NCBI RefSeq assembly: GCF_022827545.1
Contig: NZ_CP094669.1
Span: 4,767,001-4,831,000, forward strand
Reading direction: 5' to 3'
DNA: 64,000 nt
From: Hymenobacter tibetensis
GTDB taxonomy: Bacteria > Bacteroidota > Bacteroidia > Cytophagales > Hymenobacteraceae
Positions 8,048 through 17,530 of this stretch are shown one piece after another (position 1 is the stretch's first letter; each line of letters starts with the position of its first letter). A program made the translations under genes and the position numbers. Below the pieces are notes generated by a model, which searched no databases, was not told the DNA's origin, and saw only the letters and a list, made by a program, of their open reading frames with translations.

Positions 8048-9553
8048 TTATTCAGCTTGCCCAATGGGGTAGTATGCCTTGCGACCATCAGGATAGACAC
8101 CCTCTACGAGGGCGCCTTCACTGTTCTTAGCTGCTTCCAGGTACTTCTGTACGTCCTGTGGCTTGGCTACTTGGTTTTTATCTATGCGGGTGATGATGAA
8201 GCCGTCAGCAATACCGGTTTCACGGAAGTTGGACTTGCCGATGCCAGTGATTTTAGCTCCGCCTTCCAAGCCCAGCTTGTTCATCTCTTGCTTGCTAACC
8301 GGGGCCAACGTAGCACCTTCGTACTTAATGGCCTTGCTTACCTCTTCACGAATGATGTCAGTGGTTCCAGTCGCATTACGCAACACCGCCGTGGTGTTCT
8401 TGGTGTCGCTGCCACGCAGGTAGGTTACTTTGATTTTGTCGCCAGGGCGGAAACGGGCTACTTGCTCTTGCAGTTGCGAAGATGTGTTCACCTTGGTACC
8501 GTTAATCTCGGTGATGATGTCGCCGGGTTTGATACCCGCTTCAGCTGCCGAGCTACCATCCGTCAGGGACTGCACGTACACACCGTTCAACGAAGAGAGC
8601 TTTTTCTCGGAAGCCAACGTGGCGTCCACCTCCTGAATGCTCACGCCCAACAGGGCCCGCTGCACCACTTTATATTTGAGCAAGTCGTCAATCACCTTGC
8701 TCACGATGGAGCTTGGCACCGCAAACGAGTAGCCTACGAAAGAGCCTGTCTGAGAAGCAATAGCGGAGTTGATACCGATCAGGTCACCATTCAGGTTTAC
8801 AAGGGCACCACCCGAGTTGCCAGGGTTCACAACAGCATCCGTCTGCAAAAACGACTCGATACCCATGCCTTTCTGGTCGCGCAGGATGCTGATGTTACGG
8901 CCTTTAGCGGAAATGATACCAGCTGTTACCGTAGAGTTCAAGTTGAAGGGGTTGCCAACGGCCAGTACCCATTCGCCTACTTTCACTTGGTCAGAGTTGC
9001 CGTAACGGATAAAGGGGAGGTTATCAGCCTTCACTTTCAGCAACGCCAAGTCGGTGGTAGGGTCGGTACCTACTAGCTCGGCATCGAACTTACGCTTGTC
9101 ATCCATAATGACCGTAATCTTGTCGGCCTTATCGATAACGTGGTTGTTGGTAACGATGTAGCCGTTGGCAGCAATGATAACGCCCGAGCCCGAGCCCTGC
9201 TGTACACCCTGCTGACCACGACCGTGATATTGCTCGAACTCATCGCCGAAGAACTGACGCAGGAAAGGATCCATCTGCGCTGCGTTGTTGCGGCTTGGCT
9301 TTGGAGCATACTCTGTGGTTACGTGTACTACGGCTGGCGTCACGGAAGCAGCTGCTGCCGTAAAGTTCAAACCTTCCGGCACTACGTAATTGCTGCTGCG
9401 CAGCTCACTGGTGTACCGAACGTTGGGGTCAGCAGCCACAGTTTGAGGAGCAGCAGTGCGCTCCGGCTCTAGCAGCTTGTACCCACCCACTGCCACACCA
9501 CCGCCTAGAATAGCAGAGCCTAGCAGACCGAGCATCATTTGTTTTGCTTGCAT
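8048..9553 (-). CDS. Do/HtrA-family periplasmic serine protease (DegP/DegQ-like)
   Basis: The 501-residue protease-chaperone has an N-terminal hydrophobic signal/anchor (residues 5-27). The trypsin-like domain has His138 (TNNHVI), Asp168 (PTTDLALLK) and Ser247 (PGNSGGALVN). PDZ1 spans about 300-385 (LLGVSIQEVD...) and a divergent second PDZ-like domain about 405-495. Family members degrade or refold misfolded envelope proteins. The gene is monocistronic: the upstream 260 bases separate it from hsp20 and the shared terminator closes it. Proximity to hsp20 groups two protein-quality genes. Whether it is DegP or DegQ cannot be told. Confidence 0.93.
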   Translation of the reverse strand: MQAKQMMLGLLGSAILGGGVAVGGYKLLEPERTAAPQTVAADPNVRYTSELRSSNYVVPEGLNFTAAAASVTPAVVHVTTEYAPKPSRNNAAQMDPFLRQFFGDEFEQYHGRGQQGVQQGSGSGVIIAANGYIVTNNHVIDKADKITVIMDDKRKFDAELVGTDPTTDLALLKVKADNLPFIRYGNSDQVKVGEWVLAVGNPFNLNSTVTAGIISAKGRNISILRDQKGMGIESFLQTDAVVNPGNSGGALVNLNGDLIGINSAIASQTGSFVGYSFAVPSSIVSKVIDDLLKYKVVQRALLGVSIQEVDATLASEKKLSSLNGVYVQSLTDGSSAAEAGIKPGDIITEINGTKVNTSSQLQEQVARFRPGDKIKVTYLRGSDTKNTTAVLRNATGTTDIIREEVSKAIKYEGATLAPVSKQEMNKLGLEGGAKITGIGKSNFRETGIADGFIITRIDKNQVAKPQDVQKYLEAAKNSEGALVEGVYPDGRKAYYPIGQAE

Positions 9554-9763
9554 GGGTAATACGAGGATAAGAAGAGAAAAAGAAGGTGACTCTAATTTAC
9601 AAAATCAGCATGAAAAGCAAGTGAGAGAGCTTTCATGTTCGCTGGCAAACGAAAGATGCGTACCAGCTAGTATTGGGTTGCACGTATTGGAGATTTTCTG
9701 ACTATTTCAGCCTTCCCTCACCAATCACACCCAAATCAGAAACTATACCTTATAACACATAAA

Positions 9764-9802
9764 CGAGAAAAAAAGGCACCCACAGGATGCCTTTTTTTCT
9801 CG
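9764..9802 (-). terminator. Intrinsic terminator after hsp20
   Basis: Perfect 15-base arms CGAGAAAAAAAGGCA (9764-9778) and TGCCTTTTTTTCTCG (9788-9802) give a hairpin with long A/T runs. It lies just after the Hsp20 stop codon at 9814. Confidence 0.85.
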
Positions 9803-9813
9803 CTTTCAAGTTT

Positions 9814-10257
9814 TTAACGAACCTCAATATGATGCTTCGTTACTTTCTTGCTATCGAAAGGCAACACAACGCGCAGAATACCATCGGTAAGCTGAGCATC
9901 AATAGCGGTTACGTCTACCGTTTCGGGGAGGCGGAAACTGCGAGTGAAGCTACCGTAGCCAGTTTCGACCCGACGGAATTTGGGAGCATTCTCCTCCGCT
10001 ACCGGAGCCTTGCGCTCCCCGCTAATAACTAAATGGCCTTCTTGAAAATCAATTTTAACGTCTTCTTTTACAACGCCAGGCACCGCTAAGTGCAGTTCAA
10101 AACCGTTCTCCGACTCTAAAATGTCGGCGGCAGGAACGAAAGATTTAACGGGTTCCGTCACAGTGGGTAGAGTGTCGCGCAGCATTTCGTTTAGAAGCGA
10201 ATTGAAAGCACGGGCAGGACGGAGAGCAGGACGATTGTTATACAGCAAAGTTGCCAT
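9814..10257 (-). CDS. Hsp20 / alpha-crystallin family small heat-shock protein
   Basis: The 147-residue protein is an ATP-independent holdase. The alpha-crystallin domain spans about residues 42-135, with the conserved VPGVVKEDVKIDF entry and the A-x-x-x-DGIL-x-V-x-LPF motif near 125-136 (AQLTDGILRVVLPF). The C-terminus ends KKVTKHHIEVR, where an I-x-V/I oligomerisation-like motif is recognisable. It is monocistronic. The upstream region carries a GACA-AAA-TGTC inverted repeat (10355-10365) that may be a stress operator. Confidence 0.93.
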   Translation of the reverse strand: MATLLYNNRPALRPARAFNSLLNEMLRDTLPTVTEPVKSFVPAADILESENGFELHLAVPGVVKEDVKIDFQEGHLVISGERKAPVAEENAPKFRRVETGYGSFTRSFRLPETVDVTAIDAQLTDGILRVVLPFDSKKVTKHHIEVR

Positions 10258-10354
10258 GATGATATAGAGTTGAAGTCTGAGTTAATGTTTTCCCTTGCGG
10301 GTACATCCTCTTTCTATAAAATCTATACCAGATCAAAAAGAGCACAAACAAGAA

Positions 10355-10374
10355 GACAAAATGTCATTTCTGTC
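10355..10374 (-). promoter_or_regulatory. Candidate operator upstream of hsp20
   Basis: The inverted repeat GACA-AAA-TGTC (10355-10365) is followed by a further half-site TGTC at 10371-10374. It lies about 100 bases before the hsp20 ATG. The heat-shock role is an inference from position alone. Confidence 0.35.
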
Positions 10375-10484
10375 TATACCGCTGCATGTGTCTCCTCAAC
10401 AATTTTGCAGATAAACGTCGAAACAAATCATCTGACTGATGAAATGGCTTAATTGAAGCCAAGCCATTTTGTCATTCTGATTTC

Positions 10485-11309
10485 TTAATGCTGCGTGGGA
10501 AGCTGGTACCGCTCAGTAGTTGAACTACCACTGAATAATGTCAGGCGCAGGTCTATCCCGAGGGTGGGCGTGACCAAGTTAGTGCGGCCACCGCCCGTTT
10601 GCTGGCCCAAGGCATCATACTGTGGCAACGAGTTAATGTAATAGGTTTGCGAGGCCACCCAGGGCGTGAAATCAACATGCGGCGATAGTCGGACTCCTAC
10701 TTCTGCTCGTAGGTTACCGAAATCAATTACTCGCTCTTTGATATCGTTTTCGTCGCGCTGCAACCGCAGATACGTTACCGGTTCGTAAGCCAGCCGGGGC
10801 CGCACGGCAAGCTTCCCCCCCAATGGAAACACCCGATCCACATCGAGCCGCAGGCGAGTTAGAGCCCGGTTTTCGTTGTCGCTGCCGAGCACGTCGAACG
10901 TGGTAGCGTACTCTACGCCCAGCCGTTGCCCGAAGTTGAAAGCGCCTATTTTACCGCTATGCCGCACCAAGACTCCAGGCGTTATATTTCCATCCAGCCC
11001 TAGAAAGTCGCCGTAACTGTAGTTGTCGCCGCCAAGCACCCGCAACGTAGCGCCAATGCTCCATTGCTGATTTAAAAAGTGCTCGTAGCCTAAGCGCAAC
11101 TGACCGGCCGCAAACGTACTACCCCCATCGGGTGAGGTTACTAAGTTGAAGCCAATCAACACGTAATCGGACCCTGAGAGAGCCAATTCCACCTGCGCTT
11201 CCGGCACCACCACCACGTCGCGCACGTGGCGGCGCTGGGCCATGGTGGCGGTAGTTACCAGCAGTACGCTGCCAGCAACTAATAAGTACCTAAGGTAGCA
11301 GCGCATCAA
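10485..11309 (-). CDS. Predicted outer-membrane beta-barrel protein (DUF2490-like)
   Basis: The 274-residue protein has a signal peptide (residues 1-25, ending TATMAQ). The rest is an alternating polar/hydrophobic strand pattern with aromatic girdle residues. Examples are GQLRLGYEHFLNQQWSIGATLRV, the FGQRLGVEYATTFDV hairpin and LRLDVDRVFPLGGKLAVRPRLAYEP. This fits an 8-12-stranded porin-like barrel such as the DUF2490 group. No specific substrate can be read. It is 36 bases upstream of nothing coding on its strand, and the M20 peptidase gene lies upstream in the same orientation, only 37 bases away. Confidence 0.7.
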   Translation of the reverse strand: MMRCYLRYLLVAGSVLLVTTATMAQRRHVRDVVVVPEAQVELALSGSDYVLIGFNLVTSPDGGSTFAAGQLRLGYEHFLNQQWSIGATLRVLGGDNYSYGDFLGLDGNITPGVLVRHSGKIGAFNFGQRLGVEYATTFDVLGSDNENRALTRLRLDVDRVFPLGGKLAVRPRLAYEPVTYLRLQRDENDIKERVIDFGNLRAEVGVRLSPHVDFTPWVASQTYYINSLPQYDALGQQTGGGRTNLVTPTLGIDLRLTLFSGSSTTERYQLPTQH

Positions 11310-11345
11310 AAACGATAGTTACAAGTATGACAAGAGCCCAACGGC

Positions 11346-12539
11346 TTATAAGCAAGCCAACTCCTGCAAGGTCAACCAAGCCATTAAGCCTGGTCCCGTT
11401 TCCAGGGCTTTGGGTTCGATATCGAAGGTAGGTGTATGCACAGACGACGCAAACCGGCCATCGGTAGCACGCGTACCCAGGCGGTAGAAGCAGGCATCGG
11501 CAGCTTGGGAAAAATAGGCGAAGTCTTCCGCCGCCAGCCACTGGTCTAGCTCGATTACGTTTTCAGGGCCGAGGTACTGTTCGGCAGCAGCCCGAATGCG
11601 GGCGGTTAGTTGGGGCTCGTTTTCTAGGTACGGGTAACCCCGCCGAATCTCCAGTTCGCAGGTGGCTCCCATCGAATCGGCTAGTCCTTCGCACAAGCGG
11701 CGTAGGTGGCCGTGGGCCTCGTTGCGCCACTCCTCATTTAGCGTCCGGAAGGTGCCTTCGATGTAGACTTCGTTGGGGATGACGTTAGTAGCGCCGTTGG
11801 CAATAACCTTCCCGAACGAGAGCACCGAGGGCATTTTGGGGCTGGCCCGGCGACTCACAATTTGCTGCGCCGCCACAATGATATGGGCCGCTACCAACAC
11901 TGGGTCGAGGTTCATTTCGGGCATGGCGCCGTGGCCGCCTTTACCGCGGACGGTCAGATACAGCTCGTCGGTGGAGGCCATGTAGCGTCCCGGACGGATG
12001 CCGATTTGCCCGGCTGGTAGCATTGGAAATACATGCTGCCCTAATACGCTGGCTGGCTTCGGGTTTTCTAGTACGCCTTCCTTGATCATCAGCGACGCGC
12101 CACCTGGCAACAGCTCTTCTCCCGGCTGAAACATCAACTTCACCGTGCCCTCGAACTCGTCGCGCAGTTGCGTCAGAATGCGAGCGGTGCCAAGCAACGA
12201 CGAGGTGTGCACATCGTGGCCACAGGCGTGCATCACGCCGGGGTTTGTCGATTTGTACGGCACCTCGTTCTGTTCTGTGATGGGCAGCGCATCCATATCG
12301 GCGCGCAAGGCTACGGTGCGGGTGCTGGGGTTACGGCCTTCAATGAGAGCCACAACGCCCGTATTGGCAATCGGGTGCGGCGTGAGCCCCATTTTGGTTA
12401 GCTCTGCCGTAACGAAGGCCATGGTGTTGAACTCCTGAAATGACAGCTCGGGGTTCGCGTGCAAATGCTGGCGGAGCGCTACAGTATCGGCCGCAGTTTC
12501 GGTTGCCAGGGCTTTGATGCGGGGAAGCAGGTGTTTCAT
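11346..12539 (-). CDS. M20 family metallopeptidase / N-acyl-amino-acid amidohydrolase
   Basis: The 397-residue dizinc amidohydrolase is of the hippuricase/IAA-amino-acid hydrolase type (M20D). Metal and catalytic motifs are RADMDALPI near 85, MHACGHDVHT near 105, the QPGEE pair near 140, a lid region with GGHGAMPEMNLDP near 200, and AEDFAYF and VHTPTFD near the C-terminus. It hydrolyses N-acyl or peptide bonds of small substrates; the exact substrate is unknown. I place the start at ATG 12537-12539 because upstream codons read as unrelated sequence and because a TACCTTTC element sits one base upstream, which would make the mRNA nearly leaderless. Confidence 0.9.
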   Translation of the reverse strand: MKHLLPRIKALATETAADTVALRQHLHANPELSFQEFNTMAFVTAELTKMGLTPHPIANTGVVALIEGRNPSTRTVALRADMDALPITEQNEVPYKSTNPGVMHACGHDVHTSSLLGTARILTQLRDEFEGTVKLMFQPGEELLPGGASLMIKEGVLENPKPASVLGQHVFPMLPAGQIGIRPGRYMASTDELYLTVRGKGGHGAMPEMNLDPVLVAAHIIVAAQQIVSRRASPKMPSVLSFGKVIANGATNVIPNEVYIEGTFRTLNEEWRNEAHGHLRRLCEGLADSMGATCELEIRRGYPYLENEPQLTARIRAAAEQYLGPENVIELDQWLAAEDFAYFSQAADACFYRLGTRATDGRFASSVHTPTFDIEPKALETGPGLMAWLTLQELACL

Positions 12540-12540
12540 A

Positions 12541-12548
12541 GAAAGGTA
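12541..12548 (-). promoter_or_regulatory. Near-consensus -7 element abutting the M20 peptidase start
   Basis: TACCTTTC on the minus strand (consensus TAnnTTTG, one mismatch) ends one base before the ATG. If used, the transcript would start inside or at the start codon, so either it is leaderless or the element is not functional. Confidence 0.3.
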
Positions 12549-12655
12549 CACCAACTTGCAGTTGGTGGCTAGTGGAATGATGCCGCAAGATAAGCTAACG
12601 CGGTGGGCAGCAGCTACCCTCGCACCTCCATCTTCACCCAAAAAGCAGTGGTAGG

Positions 12656-13213
12656 CTAATACCCCGACTTATTTAAGAGCACTTGCGCTGATTCCAGTTC
12701 GGCTTTGGGCGCCAGCGGGCGGATGCGTAGCATCGCCTGTTCTGCCTCTAAACGGGTGAGGTAGTCACCCACGTACAACCGAAACACCGGCTGCTTGAAC
12801 GTGAGGTAATCGGTTTCGTCGGGGTAGCGGCCGATAACGGCGCGGCGAATGGCCATAGCTTTGTCGCGTTCCAGGCCCACATAAGCCAGAATCCGGTAGC
12901 CTTGCGCGTACTTCACGTTCTGGTTGGTGTAGGCCTGGTCACGCAGGCGCTGCTCTATTTGCGCGTTTACGTGGTTGGTGGGCGTCACCGCCGACTTGGG
13001 AGCAGGCGTGACAGGATCTTTGGAAATGGAAAACTTGGGCCGGTAGCTGCTCAGGTCTTCAACAGAACCTGCCTGGGTAGCTTGGCTAGGGCGCGACTTG
13101 GTGGTATCAGCGGGAGTGGTAGCAGCGCTTGTAGTTGGTGCCGTAGTGGCGCAAGCTCCCAGCGCAAATAAAGTGGAAAGCAGCAGCACGTTACGCAGTA
13201 ATGGTAGTATCAT
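12656..13213 (-). CDS. SPOR-domain lipoprotein
   Basis: The protein has 185 residues from ATG 13213. The signal peptide ends in a lipobox, LFALGAC, with the lipidated Cys at residue 21. A Ser/Thr/Ala/Pro linker runs to about 95. The C-terminal part (about 105-180: YRILAYVGLERDKAMAIRRAV...FRLYVGDYLTRLEAEQAMLRI) is a SPOR domain, which binds denuded glycan strands of peptidoglycan. It is predicted to sit in the periplasm and act in cell-wall turnover or division. Its start overlaps the 3' end of deoC by 23 bases, suggesting co-transcription with no functional link. Confidence 0.82.
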   Translation of the reverse strand: MILPLLRNVLLLSTLFALGACATTAPTTSAATTPADTTKSRPSQATQAGSVEDLSSYRPKFSISKDPVTPAPKSAVTPTNHVNAQIEQRLRDQAYTNQNVKYAQGYRILAYVGLERDKAMAIRRAVIGRYPDETDYLTFKQPVFRLYVGDYLTRLEAEQAMLRIRPLAPKAELESAQVLLNKSGY

Positions 13214-13859
13214 CTTCGTGAAGCAAAACAAGGCTGTTGGACGACCCTATTCGGTCGGCGCCAGCGGCCAACAGGGCCAGCGCGGCAGTCCGGGTGCGAA
13301 TACCGCCAGCAGCTTTAATACGAATGTTAGCCGGCAAGGACTGGCGCATTAGCATAACATCATCCACGGATGCTCCCCGGCTGGCAAAGCCGGTAGACGT
13401 TTTCACGAAGTCGGCACCGGCCTCCTCACATAGCTCGCAGGCCAGCACAATTTCGTCTTCACTGAGCAGGGCCGTTTCGATAATCACTTTCAGCAGGGCA
13501 CCGCGCAAATGGCACAGTTCGGCCAGTTGCCCTATTTCCTCTTCCACTTCCTCTAAATGCCCGTCTTTCAATGCCCCGATGTTGATAACCATATCCAGCT
13601 CGGTGGCTCCTTCCGTCAGGGCTTGGTGCGCCTCGAAAAACTTCACCTTCGCTAGCTGATAGCCTAGCGGAAAACCAACCACGGTGCAAACGGCAACCCC
13701 GGATCCTTGCAGTTTTTCAACGGCGAGCCGTACATAGCAGGGCGGCACGCAGACCGTTGCAAAATGATGTTCTGCGGCCTCGGCACACAGTTGCTCGATT
13801 TGCCCGGGGGTAGCATCGGGCCGGAGCAGTGTATGGTCGATGTGAGAAGCGAGGTTCAT
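13191..13859 (-). CDS. deoC: Deoxyribose-phosphate aldolase
   Basis: The 222-residue class I aldolase cleaves 2-deoxyribose-5-phosphate to acetaldehyde and glyceraldehyde-3-phosphate in deoxynucleoside salvage. Motifs are IDHTLL at 7-12, ELDMVINIG around Asp89, the Schiff-base Lys153 in FVKTSTGF, Lys182 in IKAAGGIRT and the phosphate-binding RIGSS. It is the normal length for the family. A TACCTTTA element lies just upstream of the ATG. No other deo genes are nearby. Confidence 0.96.
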   Translation of the reverse strand: MNLASHIDHTLLRPDATPGQIEQLCAEAAEHHFATVCVPPCYVRLAVEKLQGSGVAVCTVVGFPLGYQLAKVKFFEAHQALTEGATELDMVINIGALKDGHLEEVEEEIGQLAELCHLRGALLKVIIETALLSEDEIVLACELCEEAGADFVKTSTGFASRGASVDDVMLMRQSLPANIRIKAAGGIRTRTAALALLAAGADRIGSSNSLVLLHEDDTTITA

Positions 13860-13960
13860 GGCATTAAAGGTAATGTCAACAAAGGAAAAGGTGTGCGTTT
13901 GTACGGCGGGCGGTTCTATAATGTACGAACTGAAACAGGGTCTTAGACTGCCTAATACAA

Positions 13961-13996
13961 AAGCGGGGACCGGCGAATGTCGCCGGCCCCCGCTTA
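13961..13996 (-). terminator. Intrinsic terminator after secA
   Basis: Near-perfect GC-rich arms AAGCGGGGACCGGCGA / TCGCCGGCCCCCGCTT with a three-base loop are followed on the minus strand by TTTTGT. It lies 24 bases beyond the secA stop codon (14020). Confidence 0.85.
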
Positions 13997-14019
13997 AAGC
14001 AATTACTTGGCCGAAATTG

Positions 14020-17000
14020 TTATGCTATATCAACAACCACGCACCGGTTGTTGAGCACATCGTCTTCCACTGTCTTGTATTTCACATCGCGTAGGATGCG
14101 GCCGTCCATGTATTGCACGCTCACTTTCTCGTTGCGGTTGGCAACCTTTTGAGCGCGGGCAGGCTGCTGTTTTTCCAACGGCTCGTTCGGGTCCAAATCT
14201 TCTGGACCAGCTCCCAACGACACCGACGACACCTCTTTCTCGGCCTTTAGCTTAGGCATCGGGGCCGGAGTGGGCAATTCGTCTTCGATGTAGAACTCGG
14301 GGTCGTTGGTGCCTTCGGCGCCGGCTTGCATCGGCACATCAGCGCGGAACAGGAAGGCCAGCGTCTCCTCGTTTACTTTGCCGATCATGCCTTTGAACAG
14401 CTCGAAGCTCTCGAACTTGTACACCAACAATGGGTCTTTCTGCTCATACACGGCGTTCTGTACTACCTGCTTGAGGTCGTCCATCTGGCGCAAGTGCTGG
14501 GTCCAGGCGGTGTCGATGGTTGAAAGCACCACGGCCTTCTCCATGCTCCGGATGATTTCGTGGCCTTGCGTGGCTTGCGCCCGGCGCAGGCTGGCTACGG
14601 CTGATACTTGCTTGCGACCATCCGTGAACGGCACCGCTACGTTCTCGAACGGAGCGTTTTGCGCCAGCAGGTCATTGACCAGCGGCATAGCGTTAGTGGC
14701 AATGTGGTCGTTCTTACTGTGGTAGTAGCCGAGCGCCTCGTCGTAGAGCTTCTGCGTGAGCGGACCGGCGGCCAACCCTTTCATCTCCTGCTCGGTGATG
14801 TAGGTGTCATAGCCGTAGATGCGCAGGATAGCCAGCTTGAAGTCCTCGAAGTCGCCAGAAATCTTGTGGCTGATTACTACGTCTTCGGCCACGTCGTAGA
14901 TCATGTTCCAGATGTCCAGCTCCAGACGCTCCCCAAATAGGGCGTTGCGGCGGCGCTTGTACACCACTTCGCGCTGGGCGTTCATCACGTCGTCGTACTC
15001 CAACAGGCGCTTGCGCTGGCCGAAGTTGTTTTCCTCGACTTTCTTTTGCGCCCGCTCAATGCTGGACGTAATCATGGAGTGCTGAATCACCTCGCCTTCC
15101 TCTAGGCCCATACGGTCCATGAGCTTGGCAATCCGGTCGGAGCCGAACAGGCGCATCAAGTTATCTTCCAAGCTCACGAAGAACTGCGAAGAACCTGGGT
15201 CGCCCTGGCGACCAGCCCGACCACGCAACTGCCGGTCGACGCGGCGAGACTCGTGGCGCTCCGTACCAATGATGGCGAGTCCGCCCGATTCTTTAGCAAT
15301 GCCTTTCAGCTTGATGTCGGTACCACGGCCAGCCATGTTGGTGGCAATGGTTACAGTGCCCGGATGGCCGGCACCGGCTACAATCTCGGCTTCGCGTTGG
15401 TTTTGCTTGGCGTTCAGCACTTGGTGAGGAATACCCCGTAGCTTCAGCATGCGGCTTACCAGCTCGGAAATTTCCACCGACGTAGTACCTACCAGTACAG
15501 GGCGGTTGGCTTTCACCAACTCCTGGATTTCCTCGGCTACGGCATTGTACTTCTCACGCACGGTCTTGTACACCTTGTCGTGCTCGTCGTGGCGGGCAAT
15601 ACCGCGGTTGGTGGGTATCACTACCACGTCCAGCTTGTAGATGCTCCAGAACTCGCCGGCTTCGGTTTCAGCCGTACCCGTCATGCCGCCCAGCTTGTGG
15701 TACATGCGGAAGTAGTTCTGCAAGGTCACGGTGGCGTAGGTCTGCGTAGCGTCTTCTACGCGCACGTTTTCCTTGGCCTCAATAGCTTGGTGCAACCCGT
15801 CGGAGTAGCGGCGGCCTTCCATAACGCGGCCGGTCTGCTCGTCCACAATCTTCACCTTGCCGTCGTCGGTCAGGATATATTGGTCGTCTTTCTCGAACAG
15901 GGTGTAGGCTTTCAGCAGCTGGTTTACGGTGTGTACCCGCTCGCTCTTTTCCTGATAGTCCTGCATGAGCTGCTCTTTCTGGTGCAGCTTGTCTTCGTTG
16001 GTCAGCGTTTTGCTGTTTTCCAGCGCCGCAATTTCCGACCCGATATCGGGCATGATGAACAGGTGCGGATCTTCGCCTTGGGCCGTAATCAGGTCGATGC
16101 CTTTTTCGGTTAACTCGATTTGGTTGTTTTTCTCGTCGATGGTGAAGTACAACGGCGCATCGGCCGTTGGCATCTGGCGCGAGTTGTCTTGCAGGTAGAA
16201 GTTCTCCACCTTTTGCAGCACGGCCCGCACACCGGTTTCCGACAAGAACTTGATGAGCGGCTTGCTCTTGGGCAGGCCGCGGTAAGCACGGAACAACGCC
16301 AAGCCAGGCTCCCCTTCTTTGGTGCCTTCTTTACCTTCCTTGAGGCCTTTGCGGGCTTCCACCAAATACTGCTGCACCAGTTTCTTCTGGGCATCTACCA
16401 GCATCTGAATGCGCGGCTTCAGCTGATAGAACTCGTGCACATCGCCACGCGGCACGGGGCCGGAAATGATGAGCGGCGTCCGGGCATCATCAATCAGTAC
16501 GGAGTCCACCTCATCGACCATAGCGAAGTGGTGCTTGCGCTGCACCAGCTCCTGCGGGTCGCGCGCCATGTTGTCGCGCAGGTAGTCGAAGCCAAATTCG
16601 TTGTTGGTGCCGTAGGTGATGTCGGAGGCGTAGGCCTTGCGGCGGGCATCCGTGTTGGGCTGGTGCTTGTCGATGCAGTCTACGGTGATGCCGTGGAACT
16701 CGAACAACGGAGCATTCCACTCCGAGTCACGCTTGGCGAGGTAATCGTTGACGGTTACTAGGTGCACCCCACGCTTGGACAAGGCATTCAAGAAAGCGGG
16801 CAACGTTGAAACTAGCGTTTTACCTTCACCCGTCGCCATTTCGGCAATCTTACCCTGGTGCAGAACCACGCCGCCAATCAGCTGCACGTCGTAATGCACC
16901 ATGTCCCAGGTGATTTCGGCACCGCCGGCAATCCACTTATTCGACCACGTAGCTTGGTCGCCCTGAATGACGACGTTCTTTTTGCGCGACGCGTACTCCC

Positions 17001-17421
17001 GGTCGTAGTCGGTGGCGGTTACCACCAGCTGACCGTTTTCCTTGTAGCGGCGCGCAGTTTCTTTTACAATAGCAAAAGCATCCGGCAGCACTTGCATCAG
17101 CACCACTTCAAGCTCTTTGTTGCGCTGCTTTTCCAGCTCATCAATTTGATCGAAGAGTTGCTCTTTCTGCCCAATATCAAGCGTAGTATCCTCGTTGACG
17201 CGGGCGTGCAGCCCAGACAGCTGATCGTCAATGGGCTTTAGGTGCGCATCGATGCGAGCACGCACCTCGTTGGTGCGTTCCCGCAGTTGATCGTCGGATA
17301 GTTGTGCCAGTTTGGCATATTCGGCATTGATAAGCGCCACGTAGGGGATAATCTCCTTTAAATCTCGGTCCGATTTGGTACCGAAAATTTTGGCGACGGT
17401 TTTCCCTAAAAAATCAAACAT
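14020..17421 (-). CDS. secA: Preprotein translocase ATPase SecA
   Basis: The 1133-residue DEAD-type motor drives Sec-dependent export through SecYEG. Motifs include Walker A ATGEGKTLV near 200, Walker B/DEVD as MVDEVDSVLIDDARTPLI near 305, and RQLRGRAGRQGDPGSSQFF near 745. It is longer than E. coli SecA (901 aa). The extra length includes a charged insertion after the first DEAD motor (residues about 350-470, KEGKEGTKEGEPG...), typical of Bacteroidota. No C-terminal Cys/His zinc motif is present. The gene stands alone with a TAAATTTG promoter element at 17458-17465 and a terminator at 13961-13996. SecY's 3' end is at the far end of the window. Confidence 0.98.
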   Translation of the reverse strand: MFDFLGKTVAKIFGTKSDRDLKEIIPYVALINAEYAKLAQLSDDQLRERTNEVRARIDAHLKPIDDQLSGLHARVNEDTTLDIGQKEQLFDQIDELEKQRNKELEVVLMQVLPDAFAIVKETARRYKENGQLVVTATDYDREYASRKKNVVIQGDQATWSNKWIAGGAEITWDMVHYDVQLIGGVVLHQGKIAEMATGEGKTLVSTLPAFLNALSKRGVHLVTVNDYLAKRDSEWNAPLFEFHGITVDCIDKHQPNTDARRKAYASDITYGTNNEFGFDYLRDNMARDPQELVQRKHHFAMVDEVDSVLIDDARTPLIISGPVPRGDVHEFYQLKPRIQMLVDAQKKLVQQYLVEARKGLKEGKEGTKEGEPGLALFRAYRGLPKSKPLIKFLSETGVRAVLQKVENFYLQDNSRQMPTADAPLYFTIDEKNNQIELTEKGIDLITAQGEDPHLFIMPDIGSEIAALENSKTLTNEDKLHQKEQLMQDYQEKSERVHTVNQLLKAYTLFEKDDQYILTDDGKVKIVDEQTGRVMEGRRYSDGLHQAIEAKENVRVEDATQTYATVTLQNYFRMYHKLGGMTGTAETEAGEFWSIYKLDVVVIPTNRGIARHDEHDKVYKTVREKYNAVAEEIQELVKANRPVLVGTTSVEISELVSRMLKLRGIPHQVLNAKQNQREAEIVAGAGHPGTVTIATNMAGRGTDIKLKGIAKESGGLAIIGTERHESRRVDRQLRGRAGRQGDPGSSQFFVSLEDNLMRLFGSDRIAKLMDRMGLEEGEVIQHSMITSSIERAQKKVEENNFGQRKRLLEYDDVMNAQREVVYKRRRNALFGERLELDIWNMIYDVAEDVVISHKISGDFEDFKLAILRIYGYDTYITEQEMKGLAAGPLTQKLYDEALGYYHSKNDHIATNAMPLVNDLLAQNAPFENVAVPFTDGRKQVSAVASLRRAQATQGHEIIRSMEKAVVLSTIDTAWTQHLRQMDDLKQVVQNAVYEQKDPLLVYKFESFELFKGMIGKVNEETLAFLFRADVPMQAGAEGTNDPEFYIEDELPTPAPMPKLKAEKEVSSVSLGAGPEDLDPNEPLEKQQPARAQKVANRNEKVSVQYMDGRILRDVKYKTVEDDVLNNRCVVVDIA

Positions 17422-17457
17422 GCTAGTTTATTTAAGCTGAAACGCAAGGGCGTACCT

Positions 17458-17465
17458 CAAATTTA
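17458..17465 (-). promoter_or_regulatory. Bacteroidota -7 promoter element for secA (TAAATTTG)
   Basis: A perfect TAnnTTTG match lies 36 bases upstream of the secA ATG on the minus strand. The -33 box is not clear. Confidence 0.5.
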
Positions 17466-17530
17466 CGGCGTTTTTCGGGAAACTCCCGGGACAATACCGC
17501 TTATGCGTCGTCCGCACCCCTGAAACGACA

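Noticed and set aside
8057..9076. 339-residue plus-strand ORF opposite the HtrA gene
   Set aside because: It is an antisense shadow of a well-supported protease gene with catalytic motifs, and its own sequence has no recognisable domain.
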